From: an uncultured Alistipes sp.
GTDB taxonomy: Bacteria; Bacteroidota; Bacteroidia; Bacteroidales; Rikenellaceae
DNA length: 64,000 nt
Direction: 5' to 3'
Assembly (NCBI GenBank): GCA_910583985.1
Contig: CAJTYA010000002.1
Coordinates: forward strand, 115,598-179,597
Every line of letters starts with the position of its first letter. Position 1 is the first letter of the stretch. A program made the translations under genes and the position numbers. Below are positions 34,742 through 42,405 of this stretch, piece by piece. The notes under the pieces are model-generated. The model saw nothing but the letters and a program-made list of their open reading frames with translations. It made no database searches and was not told the origin of the DNA.

Positions 34742-34777
34742 AAAAGAGGCGTCCGGATCGCGGTCCGGACGCCTCTT
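34742..34777 (-). terminator. Terminator of the TonB receptor gene
   Basis: AGAGGCGTCCGGA and its complement flanked by A4 and T4, 19 bp past the receptor stop; usable in both directions. Confidence 0.85.
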
Positions 34778-34796
34778 TTCGAAAGGAAGGAACGGG

Positions 34797-37085
34797 TTAG
34801 AGCGTGAATTTCAGTCCGATGAACAATGTGCGGGGCAGTGCCGGTCCGTAGATGTATCCGGCATCGCGCAGGTGACCCTTGTCGATGTCGCGCTGGAAGC
34901 TGTCGAACATGTTCTTGATCCCTCCGTTGAGTTGCAGCGTCGTGCCTCCGAGCGAAAAGTCGTAGGAGACTTTGGCGCCCATGTCCCAGAAGTCGGGCGT
35001 GAGCGTCAGCTCGTCTTCGGCGACGTAGCCGGCATAGTGGGGCACGAGCATTTTCCCGGTGAATGTTCCGAAGAGGGAGAGGTTCCATTTTTGCGTCGGC
35101 ATGTAGTTGAGCGACACGAAGCCATAGTGATCGGGCGAGCGGAGCATCCTGCGCTGCGGGGCGATGGACGGGTTGTCGGACCACCGGAACGGATCTTTGT
35201 AGCGGCTTTTCTGGAACGTGTAGCCGGCCTGAAACCAGAATTTCGGACCGGTGGTCACGTTCAGCTCCACGTTGAGGCCGGCTACCGTGGCACCCGATTC
35301 GTTCGTGCGCATCAACAGCAGGTTGCCCGCCTCGTCGTGTCCCTGTTCGACGAGGGCGAAGACGTCGCGCAGGTCGGTGTAGAAGCCTTCGATGAGCAGA
35401 TCGACATCCACCTGTCCGAACGTCTTGTCCAGATCGACCGATCCGCTGAAGCTGTGCGAATATTCGGGCTTGAGGTTCGGGTCCAGTTCGATGAGCGCCA
35501 CTTCGCCGCCCACGGCCGCCACGTGCAGGTCCTCTTCGTAGGCCTGCGGGGCGCGGTAGCCGCTCGAAAAGCTGGCACGGAGTCCTACCATCGGTACGGG
35601 CGTGTAGCGGACGTTGGCGCGGGGACTGAACACGGCCTTGTCGATCTGGCTGTTCTTGTCGATGCGGCCGCCGATGAGGAAATTGACCTTCTCGCTTTTC
35701 CACTCGTTCTGGAAGTAGCCCCCGATCGTGTTGATCGTCTGGCGCGTGTCGCGATCGTAACCCAGCATCCTGTCGTGCAGCCTGTTGTAGTTGTACTCGA
35801 CACCTAATGTCAGCTCCGCGGGCAGGAACAGCAGCCGGTCCATCGAATAGCCGTACTGTCCGCCCGCGACGACGGTCCGGTCCGTCGTGCTGCCGTAGGC
35901 GTCTGGATTTCGGTCGGTTCCGAAATAGCTTTCGCGGTCGATGCCTTGGGCCGAGGCGTAGAGGTTCCCCTTGTGGCGCTGGTCGGGTGAGAAAAGGTCG
36001 AATTTCAGCCCTCCGCCGTGGATTCCGTGGCGCAACTGTTCGGCGATGTCGGCTTCGTGGGGAGGACGGTCCATGAGGTTGCCGCCCCGGCGGAATTCGC
36101 GGATGTGGTGGTATTCGGCCGTCAGCTTGGAGTAGGTTCCCGTCCGGTAGTAGCCCCTGAAACCGATCGTCTCGGAGTTGAGTTTGGGTATTTCCGAGAA
36201 GCCGTCCCCGTCGCGGTCGTAGGCCTGCCGGTCGCGGATCATGCCGAAGAGGTAGACGCCCGCCCTGTGATCGTCCGAGACGAACGCGCCGTTGAGGGTC
36301 GTGTTGACGTCGGCGGCCTTGTCGCCGATGAGGCTCGTGGTGTTGGACAGCATCAGCGTGTTGCGCAGCGGTTCTTTGGTGATGATGTTCACCACGCCGC
36401 CGATGGCGCTCGATCCGAAGAGGGCCGAGCCGCCGCCGCGGATCACCTCCACGCGTTCGATCATGCCGGCGGGCAACTGTTCGAGTCCGTATACCGAGGC
36501 CAGCGAGCTGAACAGCGGGCGACTGTCGAGCAGAATTTGCGAATATTGTCCTTCGAGCCCGTTGATGCGCAACTGGGGCACGCCGCAGTTCTGGCAACTG
36601 TACTCGACCCTCAGGCCGGGCTGGTAGTTGAGCGCGTCGGAGAGGCTGTTCGACGAGGTGGTTTCGAATTTTTTGGTGTTCAGTACGTTGACCAGCGTAG
36701 GCGCCTCCTTGCGGTTCGAGGCCGTGCGGGTGGCCGAAACGACGACTTCGTCGAGGCCCAGATGGCTTTCGCGGAGCGTGAAGTTCACTTCGGCCGTCGT
36801 GCCGGGCTTCGGCTCGACGGCGATTTCCTGCGGTTCGTAGCCCAGCAGCGAGGCGTAGAGCACCTGTTTGCCGGAAGGAATGTTTTTGATGAAAAAGTGT
36901 CCCGTCGCGTCGCTCATCATGCCGATGGCGGTTCCTTTGAGCGAGAGGGTGACAAAGGGCAGGTGTTTGCCCGTGGACGCGTCGATGACGTGTCCGGTGA
37001 TGTGCGTGTCGGTGCGGCCCTGTCCGGACGCCAAACGGCATGCGAACAGAAACACCGCCAGCACGAGCGCCGATTTGCGTTTCAT
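34797..37085 (-). CDS. TonB-dependent outer-membrane receptor, probable metal or metal-complex uptake
   Basis: A 762-residue receptor: signal peptide (about 1-22), a carboxypeptidase-regulatory-like beta domain (about 27-105), a TonB-box-like LDEVVVSAT (111-119), a plug domain (about 125-235, with LRINGLEGQYSQILLDSRPL and GSSAIGGVVNIITK) and a 22-strand barrel ending in Leu after FIGLKF. Residues 164 and 167 form a Cys-Gln-Asn-Cys pair at the plug surface, seen in a Bacteroidetes receptor group. The gene lies 87 bp downstream of a small His/Cys-rich membrane protein on the same strand, which points to a transition metal such as zinc or copper. There is no SusD partner, so it is not a typical glycan system. 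Substrate is inference. Confidence 0.85.
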   Translation of the reverse strand: MKRKSALVLAVFLFACRLASGQGRTDTHITGHVIDASTGKHLPFVTLSLKGTAIGMMSDATGHFFIKNIPSGKQVLYASLLGYEPQEIAVEPKPGTTAEVNFTLRESHLGLDEVVVSATRTASNRKEAPTLVNVLNTKKFETTSSNSLSDALNYQPGLRVEYSCQNCGVPQLRINGLEGQYSQILLDSRPLFSSLASVYGLEQLPAGMIERVEVIRGGGSALFGSSAIGGVVNIITKEPLRNTLMLSNTTSLIGDKAADVNTTLNGAFVSDDHRAGVYLFGMIRDRQAYDRDGDGFSEIPKLNSETIGFRGYYRTGTYSKLTAEYHHIREFRRGGNLMDRPPHEADIAEQLRHGIHGGGLKFDLFSPDQRHKGNLYASAQGIDRESYFGTDRNPDAYGSTTDRTVVAGGQYGYSMDRLLFLPAELTLGVEYNYNRLHDRMLGYDRDTRQTINTIGGYFQNEWKSEKVNFLIGGRIDKNSQIDKAVFSPRANVRYTPVPMVGLRASFSSGYRAPQAYEEDLHVAAVGGEVALIELDPNLKPEYSHSFSGSVDLDKTFGQVDVDLLIEGFYTDLRDVFALVEQGHDEAGNLLLMRTNESGATVAGLNVELNVTTGPKFWFQAGYTFQKSRYKDPFRWSDNPSIAPQRRMLRSPDHYGFVSLNYMPTQKWNLSLFGTFTGKMLVPHYAGYVAEDELTLTPDFWDMGAKVSYDFSLGGTTLQLNGGIKNMFDSFQRDIDKGHLRDAGYIYGPALPRTLFIGLKFTL

Positions 37086-37172
37086 AAAGTTCGGATTATG
37101 TGAGAAGAGAAATATGGATTCCGGGACATGTCCGTGTCCCGAACGACGGGGCCGTCCCTGCGGCCTCCTTCC

Positions 37173-37526
37173 TTATCTCTTCTGCGGCGGCCCCCGGCGG
37201 GAATAGTGGCGGTGGGGGTCCGTGCGTCGGATCGCACGGCGGTCGTCCGGCGCGATGTCCTTGAGCGGAAATTCGTCGGGCGCGAGCGACCATGCCGGAA
37301 TATCCGATGCCTGAAAGTCCGTAACGAACGGTACGACCGGCCCTCCGGCATGCGAATGCTGGGGATTGGACGGCGTGCCCGACGTATAGGGATGGGAGTG
37401 GCAGACGCTCCGGCCGTTTTCGGTGTGCGTGTGATAGAACAGCGACACGCCCCCGTAATAGGTGACGAAAAGGATCGGCAGGATGAGTTTCAGCAGATCG
37501 TATTTTCGGATCGTCCGCAGTAGCAT
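37173..37526 (-). CDS. Small His/Cys-rich single-pass membrane protein, probable metal-binding partner
   Basis: A 117-residue protein from ATG 37526 (MLLRTIRKYDLLKLILPILF). One membrane helix covers about 10-30. The following segment has HTH at 32-34, CHSH at 42-45 and HSH at 57-59, a metal-ligand cluster outside the membrane, and the C-terminus is basic. An upstream in-frame ATG at 37562 is less likely because it would span the promoter. The -7 box ends five bases before the chosen ATG, so the mRNA may be leaderless or nearly so. The gene precedes the TonB receptor and probably shares its transcript. No exact family name recognised. Confidence 0.7.
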   Translation of the reverse strand: MLLRTIRKYDLLKLILPILFVTYYGGVSLFYHTHTENGRSVCHSHPYTSGTPSNPQHSHAGGPVVPFVTDFQASDIPAWSLAPDEFPLKDIAPDDRRAIRRTDPHRHYSRRGPPQKR

Positions 37527-37531
37527 GAGCG

Positions 37532-37562
37532 CAAAAGTAGCCGAAAATCGAACGGAATGCAA
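37532..37562 (-). promoter_or_regulatory. Promoter of the His-rich protein/TonB receptor genes
   Basis: On the minus strand TTG (37562-37560), a 20-bp spacer and TACTTTTG (37539-37532), exact -7 box. A metal regulator site was not recognised. Confidence 0.72.
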
Positions 37563-37671
37563 TACCTAATTATATCCTTTTTTGCGCGGAGCGTCGTCGC
37601 GGACGGGTTTTCGGCGATGCGGCCGCGGTCCTCGCGCCTGAGTCGGGGACAAGGTGAGGGCAACCGCATGC

Positions 37672-37710
37672 AAAAAACAGTCCGCCGTTTCTGTGCGAAA
37701 CGACGGACTG
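37672..37710 (-). terminator. Terminator downstream of the 36-residue membrane protein
   Basis: CAGTCCGTCGTTTC and GAAACGGCGGACTG pair (one G-T) around a 5-base loop, followed on the minus strand by T6. It lies 86 bp past the stop of the small gene. Confidence 0.85.
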
Positions 37711-37796
37711 GCGAAATGCGGGGTGCCGCGGGGATCGCCTCCGTGGGGAGAAGGGTGCGGGTCGCGTTCTTTCCCCTTCGGAGAGGCTTCGGGGCA

Positions 37797-37907
37797 TCAG
37801 ACGCTCAGCGAGAGCAGGATGATGCCCAGCAGCGCTCCTATGTAGAGAATGCTGCCGAAGAGCGTTCCCCTTGTCGGTTTTTCCTGTGCGAGTTCTTTTT
37901 CTGCCAT
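37797..37907 (-). CDS. 36-residue single-helix membrane protein
   Basis: ATG 37907 opens MAEKELAQEKPTRGTLFGSI and the remainder is a hydrophobic helix (about residues 18-36, ending LLSLSV). The frame is open far upstream but the upstream part is composed of low-complexity Arg/Pro/Ser sequence, including a hexanucleotide repeat, and is not gene-like. A strong Rho-independent terminator follows at the right distance on the same strand, which supports a real short gene. The charged N-terminus with a C-terminal helix suggests an inner-membrane miniprotein, perhaps a subunit of a larger complex. No partner is evident nearby. Confidence 0.55.
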   Translation of the reverse strand: MAEKELAQEKPTRGTLFGSILYIGALLGIILLSLSV

Positions 37908-38301
37908 ATCGTCGAGTTTTATTCGGTTTTTCTGTAAAAATGTCGTGTCGATGCTTTCGAACAAAATGCGTGCCGTTCCGCGGACGCCGGACGATTCTGC
38001 CTTGTCCTCCGTTTCCGGTGAGGAAGCCGGTGCAGGAACCTCGTCCGTCCCGAAAGAAGATGTCCGGGGCGCGGCGAACGTTGCACGGCGAATGTTTGCT
38101 CCCTCGTTTTCGGAGGCGGAGCGCGGTACGTTCGCCGTGTTCGGTGCGCTCGCACGGCGAAGGGAGAACGCATCGGCATCTTCCCGGCCGGGGATCGTCC
38201 GCGCGCACACGAACTTGCCGTCCTCCGGGGCGGTTCGGCGATTTCGGCGCGTCGTTTTCGGCGTCGGGCAGGGGCGGCAGGGCGGACGGACGCCGGCAGC
38301 G

Positions 38302-38349
38302 GGAACAGGAACAGGAACAGGAACAGGAACAGGAACAGGAACAGGAACG
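38302..38349 (+). repeat. Hexanucleotide repeat (GGAACA), eight units
   Basis: Seven perfect GGAACA units and a final GGAACG. It is in the spacer (37908-38431) between the 36-residue protein and the SGNH hydrolase gene. Because the unit is six bases long, copy changes would not shift any frame. The rest of that spacer has no recognised gene. Confidence 0.95.
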
Positions 38350-38370
38350 GGCATCCGGTGCCGTATGACG

Positions 38371-38415
38371 AACACAGCCCTTCGGACGAAAGTTTTCCGT
38401 CCGGAGGGCTGTGTT
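38371..38415 (-). terminator. Hairpin terminator of the SGNH hydrolase gene
   Basis: An 18-base stem with one mismatch (AACACAGCCCT...CGGACG) around a 9-base loop, 17 bp past the stop. The T tract is weak. Confidence 0.65.
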
Positions 38416-38431
38416 CCCTTCGTTTTCGTCC

Positions 38432-40189
38432 CTATCGTCGGTCGGTCCCCTCGGCGATGAGGCGGGCGATGCAGGCGTAACCCTTTTCGTTGGGGTGCAG
38501 GCCGTCGAGAAACAGCGCCTCGTCGATCGTGCCGTCCCGGCCGAGCAGGCGGTGTCCCACGTCCCGGAACGAGGCGATGCCCTGTCTTCGGACTCTTTCT
38601 TCGATCAGGGCGTTCACGTGTTCCACCCGCTTTTCGGCGTTTCGGCACGGCAGGATGCCGAGCACCTCGATGCGGGCGTCGGGCTGGCGGTCGCGGACGG
38701 CCTCGACCAGAGCGGCGATGCCTGCGGCGATCTGGTCGTCGTCGTTGCAGGAGAAGTTGTTGACGCCGATGAGCAGCACGACCCGTTCGGCCCGGTATCC
38801 GTCCAGCTCGCCGTGACGGACGCGCCACAGCACGTTTTCGATCCGGTCGTTGCCGTAACCCAAGTTGCGGAACCCGGCGGGCGCCATGTGCTTTTCCCAG
38901 CTTCGGGAACCGTTTTCGGGGTAGCGTCCGTCGCTGCCGCCCCAGTAGTGGGTGATCGAGTTGCCGAGCATCACGTTGCGGGGCGGCTGGCTGTGGTTGA
39001 GCGCTTCGAGGGCCTCGTGCCGGTCGAGCCATTCGTAACCGGGGTATTCGCGCCGCTGCGTGACGGCCCGCGTCGTGGACTCCCGGTCGTCGGTCTCGCG
39101 CAGGATGGCTCTGATTTTCCGTTCGTGGGCTTCGGCCAGCGCCTTCATGCCCAGATCGTTCAGGTGGATGCCGTCCACCGTTCCGTCTCCGGGCATGTCG
39201 ATCTCTTCGCAGCTCAGGTAGTGGAGGCCTTCGACGCCTCGGTCCGTCAGCTTCCGGAAACACGCTTTCAGCAGTTCGTTTTTATGAATGCAGACCGGGA
39301 GAGCGAATCCCTTGCCGCCGCTGACATCCTCGGCCAAAAGGATCGGCGCATCGGTCCGGCTGCGCAGCCGTTCGATGCCGTCGATGTATCGGGCCCTGAA
39401 GTCCGAGTCTTCGAAGCCGACGAGGTTGGGAATGCAGTCGAGGATGTAGAGCCGGGCGTCGGTGCGGACGAGCGCTTCGATGATTTCGGCGTCCATCTGT
39501 CCGTTTGCGGAGAAACCGAAGTTCAGCACCGTCCGGTCCAGCTTCCGGGAGAGGATGTTCGTCCATGCCATGCCGGGGCGCGAGGCGCATCCGCCTTGCA
39601 GGATGGAAGTGCCGTAGGCCGCGACGGGCCTTTCCGTCCTGCGGGGAATCCAGCGGAACATCGCGGCGGAGTCGACGCCGATTTCCATCCATTCGACCCG
39701 GTTGTACAGCGGCAGGTAAAGCCGGTATTCATAGCCCCGGCCCGGATAGCGTTCGTCCGTGATGGGTGTGAACGAATAGCGGACCGTGTCCGAGAAAGAC
39801 CAGTTGAACGGCCGTCGGTAGAGCCACGCCCCGTGGTCGTCGATCGAATAGAGATCGACGCCCGATACGCCTGTAGCCGGCATGTGCGTCATGGCGTGTG
39901 CGCCGCTCACTCCGTAGCGGACGAGGATGTGCGGCGAATCGGTGTAGAAATGCAGGGCCAGTCCTGCCGAATGGGTCGAGAGCGACCGGAGAGCAGGCCG
40001 GAGCGGTTCGCGGTCCGCTTCGCTCAGGCGGTCGAACGTGCCGGCGAGCCGGGGATCGTCGGCCTGCCCCTGAACGACGGGGCGGTCGGCCTTCAGCGGA
40101 TTATGCCATAGGGTCGTCTGGGCGTTCAGCCCTGCGGTAGTGCCGAGGCACAGCATCGCGGCCAAAAGCCGCACGGAACGTTTTTTCAT
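38432..40189 (-). CDS. Exported protein with two SGNH/GDSL hydrolase domains
   Basis: A 585-residue protein starting MKKRSVRLLAAMLCLGTTAG (signal about 1-24); the frame runs upstream to 40666 without gene features. A beta domain (about 30-180) precedes the first SGNH domain, with nucleophile Ser195 in AAYGTSILQGG, FSANGQMD for the Gly/Asn blocks, and the acid-base pair in TVDGIHLND (Asp339, His342). A second SGNH domain starts near 400, with Ser411 in MLGNSITHYWGG, GYGNDRIENVLWR, IGVNNFS and FLDGLHPNEKGY near the end. Both catalytic sets look complete. Such enzymes remove acetyl or other esters from glycans or cleave glycan-like esters. Substrate unknown. Confidence 0.85.
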   Translation of the reverse strand: MKKRSVRLLAAMLCLGTTAGLNAQTTLWHNPLKADRPVVQGQADDPRLAGTFDRLSEADREPLRPALRSLSTHSAGLALHFYTDSPHILVRYGVSGAHAMTHMPATGVSGVDLYSIDDHGAWLYRRPFNWSFSDTVRYSFTPITDERYPGRGYEYRLYLPLYNRVEWMEIGVDSAAMFRWIPRRTERPVAAYGTSILQGGCASRPGMAWTNILSRKLDRTVLNFGFSANGQMDAEIIEALVRTDARLYILDCIPNLVGFEDSDFRARYIDGIERLRSRTDAPILLAEDVSGGKGFALPVCIHKNELLKACFRKLTDRGVEGLHYLSCEEIDMPGDGTVDGIHLNDLGMKALAEAHERKIRAILRETDDRESTTRAVTQRREYPGYEWLDRHEALEALNHSQPPRNVMLGNSITHYWGGSDGRYPENGSRSWEKHMAPAGFRNLGYGNDRIENVLWRVRHGELDGYRAERVVLLIGVNNFSCNDDDQIAAGIAALVEAVRDRQPDARIEVLGILPCRNAEKRVEHVNALIEERVRRQGIASFRDVGHRLLGRDGTIDEALFLDGLHPNEKGYACIARLIAEGTDRR

Positions 40190-40218
40190 TCGGAGTGATC
40201 GTTTGGGGGTTACCGTCC

Positions 40219-40226
40219 GAAAGATA
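40219..40226 (-). promoter_or_regulatory. Possible -7 box for the SGNH hydrolase gene
   Basis: TATCTTTC on the minus strand, one base from consensus, 30 bp upstream of the ATG. Confidence 0.4.
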
Positions 40227-40481
40227 GTGAAATCGAAGGGAAAAAGGAAAGGAGAAAAGGTGTGGCGGCCGTGCCGCGCTTTTCTTTTTGACGATGACGG
40301 ACCGTTTCTGTGCCGGATCGTCGATCCTGCGACATGCCGGAGGATGCCGGGGCCGCTTCGGCGGGGCGATCCGGATAGGCGGTCTGCTGTCGAGGACCGT
40401 CGCCTTCCGGTTGAAAAGGCCGGTGGGAGGGTGCCGGTGCATCGGACGCGGTTCCGTCCTTTTGTGTGCCTGCGGCGCGAA

Positions 40482-40489
40482 CAAAGGTA
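40482..40489 (-). promoter_or_regulatory. Second, distal -7 box (exact consensus)
   Basis: TACCTTTG on the minus strand, 293 bp upstream of the SGNH hydrolase gene, without a clear -33 element. It would give a long leader. Nothing else is visible in the 40227-40650 spacer. Confidence 0.4.
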
Positions 40490-40653
40490 TTTTAAGGCTT
40501 CGCCGAGGCCGGGGACGGACATGGGGCGGGAAAACGGCGGCCCGGTCGGGAACTGGCGGAACCGCAGCGACGCGCTTCGGAACAGGGGGCATGTCGTTGC
40601 CGTGCCGGGAGGTATGGTCGCTTTCTGTCCGGTGCCGTTTGCCGCCGAAACGA

Positions 40654-40698
40654 AAATTCCGGGCATGGTTCCTTCTGAAAGAACCGTGCCCGGAATTT
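40654..40698 (-). terminator. Terminator of the ilv operon
   Basis: AAATTCCGGGCATGGTTC and GAACCGTGCCCGGAATTT form an 18-base stem with one wobble, 83 bp past the ilvC stop. Confidence 0.8.
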
Positions 40699-40780
40699 CT
40701 TCGGTTTTCCGGATTTTTATGCCCGATCCGGGCCTGCGCAGGAGTGTGCTTCCGGCCCGGAGGCATCGGTCCGGACAGAC

Positions 40781-41830
40781 CTATTTGTTGCGTTCGGGAC
40801 GCAGGCTGCGCACCGTAGCGCCGGCCTGCCACATTTCGCTCTCGCGCATTTCCTTGAGTTCGGCATCGAGCTTTTCGCGGTAGTCGGGCTTGCTGTTCGT
40901 GTCGATGGAACGCTGGGCTTCGTTGCCGGCGGCCACTTCGGCGTACAGCTTTTGGAATACCGGCAGCGTCGCGTCGCGGAAGGGTCTCCACCAGTCGAGC
41001 GCACCGCGCTGGGCCGTCGTCGAGCAGTTGGCGTACATCCAATCCATGCCGTTTTCGGCGACCAGCGGCATGAGGCTCTGGGTCAGCTCCTCTACGGTTT
41101 CGTTGAACGCTTCCGAGGGCGTGTGTCCGTTCTCGCGCAACACTTGGTACTGGGCGGCGAAGATGCCCTGAATGGCTCCCATCAGCGTGCCGCGCTCGCC
41201 GGTCAGGTCGGAATAGACTTCGCGCTTGAACGTCGTTTCGAACAGGTAGCCCGAACCCACGCCGATTCCCAGTGCGATCACGCGGTCCATCGCCCGGCCG
41301 GTGGCGTCCTGCAGCACAGCGTAGCTCGAATTGAGTCCGCGACCTTCGAGGAAGAGACGGCGCAGCGACGTGCCCGATCCTTTGGGAGCCACCAGAATGA
41401 CGTCCACGTCGGCCGGCGGCACGATGCCCGTGCGGTCCGAATAGGTCGCGCCGAAGCCGTGCGAGAAGTAGAGCGCCTTACCGGCGGTCAGATGTTTCTT
41501 GACAGTGGGCCATACGGCGATCTGGGCGGCGTCCGAGAGCAGGTACTCGATGATGGTCGCACGCTGGCAGGCCTCTTCGATTTCGAAAAGCGTTTCGCCC
41601 GGAACCCATCCGTCGGCTACGGCCTTGTCCCACGTTTTCGAGTTTTTGCGCTGCCCCACGATGACGTTGAAGCCGTTGTCCTTGAGGTTGAGCGACTGGC
41701 CGGGGCCCTGCACGCCGTATCCGATGACGGCGATCGTTTCGTTCTTGAGGACTTCGAGCGCTTTGCTCAGGGGGAATTCCTCGCGTGTGATCACGTTTTC
41801 GATCACGCCCCCGAAATTCATCTTTGCCAT
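40781..41830 (-). CDS. ilvC: Ketol-acid reductoisomerase
   Basis: A 349-residue enzyme that isomerises and reduces acetolactate to dihydroxyisovalerate (and the isoleucine analogue) with Mg and NAD(P)H. The dinucleotide motif VIGYGVQGPGQSLNL, the KGSGTSLRRLFLEGRGLNSSYAVLQD region and the metal-binding TGERGTLMGAIQGIF segment (Asp/Glu ligands) are present, followed by the helical knot domain with TVEELTQSLMPLVAENGMDWMY. It is the last gene of ilvD-ilvB-ilvN-ilvC, 41 bp after ilvN. Confidence 0.95.
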   Translation of the reverse strand: MAKMNFGGVIENVITREEFPLSKALEVLKNETIAVIGYGVQGPGQSLNLKDNGFNVIVGQRKNSKTWDKAVADGWVPGETLFEIEEACQRATIIEYLLSDAAQIAVWPTVKKHLTAGKALYFSHGFGATYSDRTGIVPPADVDVILVAPKGSGTSLRRLFLEGRGLNSSYAVLQDATGRAMDRVIALGIGVGSGYLFETTFKREVYSDLTGERGTLMGAIQGIFAAQYQVLRENGHTPSEAFNETVEELTQSLMPLVAENGMDWMYANCSTTAQRGALDWWRPFRDATLPVFQKLYAEVAAGNEAQRSIDTNSKPDYREKLDAELKEMRESEMWQAGATVRSLRPERNK

Positions 41831-41871
41831 GATTCCGTTGTGTTTTTGATTTTTCGTTTATGTTCGTTCCG

Positions 41872-42387
41872 TTACAATTTTTCCTGAAGTTTCTCTTCGA
41901 CCGGTTCGCGGTGCAGCACGACGCTGCCCGAACGGGTGAACTCGGTGAGCAGTCCCTTGCTTTCCAGCTCGGCGCGCATCGTGTCGATGTCCTCGCGCGT
42001 GCCGGTTTTTTCGACCACCACGTAGGAGGGGTTCATCTCGATGATGCGGGCGTTCCATTCGCGGACGATCATGTCCACCGTGCCGCTCTGTTCGAATATT
42101 TTCGACGATATCTTGTACAGCGCGATTTCCTGCGTGATGAGTTCGTCGTTCGAGTAGTATTCCACTTGGATCACCTCGACGATGTTGCGCAACTGCTTGG
42201 CTAACTTGTCGATGATTTCCTGCGTCGTGAAGGCCGAGATGACGAACATGCTGATGCCCTTGATCGACGATTCGGACACTTTGAGCGTCTCGATATTGAT
42301 CTTGCGGCGCAGATACAGCGCCGTGATGCGATTGAGCACGCCGGTCTGGTTTTCCGTAAACGCGATGACGATATATTCCTTGACCAT
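41872..42387 (-). CDS. ilvN: Acetolactate synthase, regulatory small subunit
   Basis: A 171-residue protein with an N-terminal ACT domain (MVKEYIVIAFTENQTGVLNRITALYLRRKINIETL) and a C-terminal domain (about 85-171, GTVDMIVREWNARIIEMNPSYVVVEKTG). By family it binds the large subunit, raises its activity and gives valine feedback inhibition. It lies 18 bp after ilvB and 41 bp before ilvC. ACT residues that set valine sensitivity cannot be judged by eye. Confidence 0.93.
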   Translation of the reverse strand: MVKEYIVIAFTENQTGVLNRITALYLRRKINIETLKVSESSIKGISMFVISAFTTQEIIDKLAKQLRNIVEVIQVEYYSNDELITQEIALYKISSKIFEQSGTVDMIVREWNARIIEMNPSYVVVEKTGTREDIDTMRAELESKGLLTEFTRSGSVVLHREPVEEKLQEKL

Positions 42388-42405
42388 GATCTTTCCGTTT
42401 AGGGG

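Noticed and set aside
33292..37041. A 1249-codon open frame on the minus strand that includes the amidase
   Set aside because: The upstream part overlaps the TonB receptor in another frame and is Arg/His/Pro-rich. The gene starts at 34365, where the signal sequence begins.
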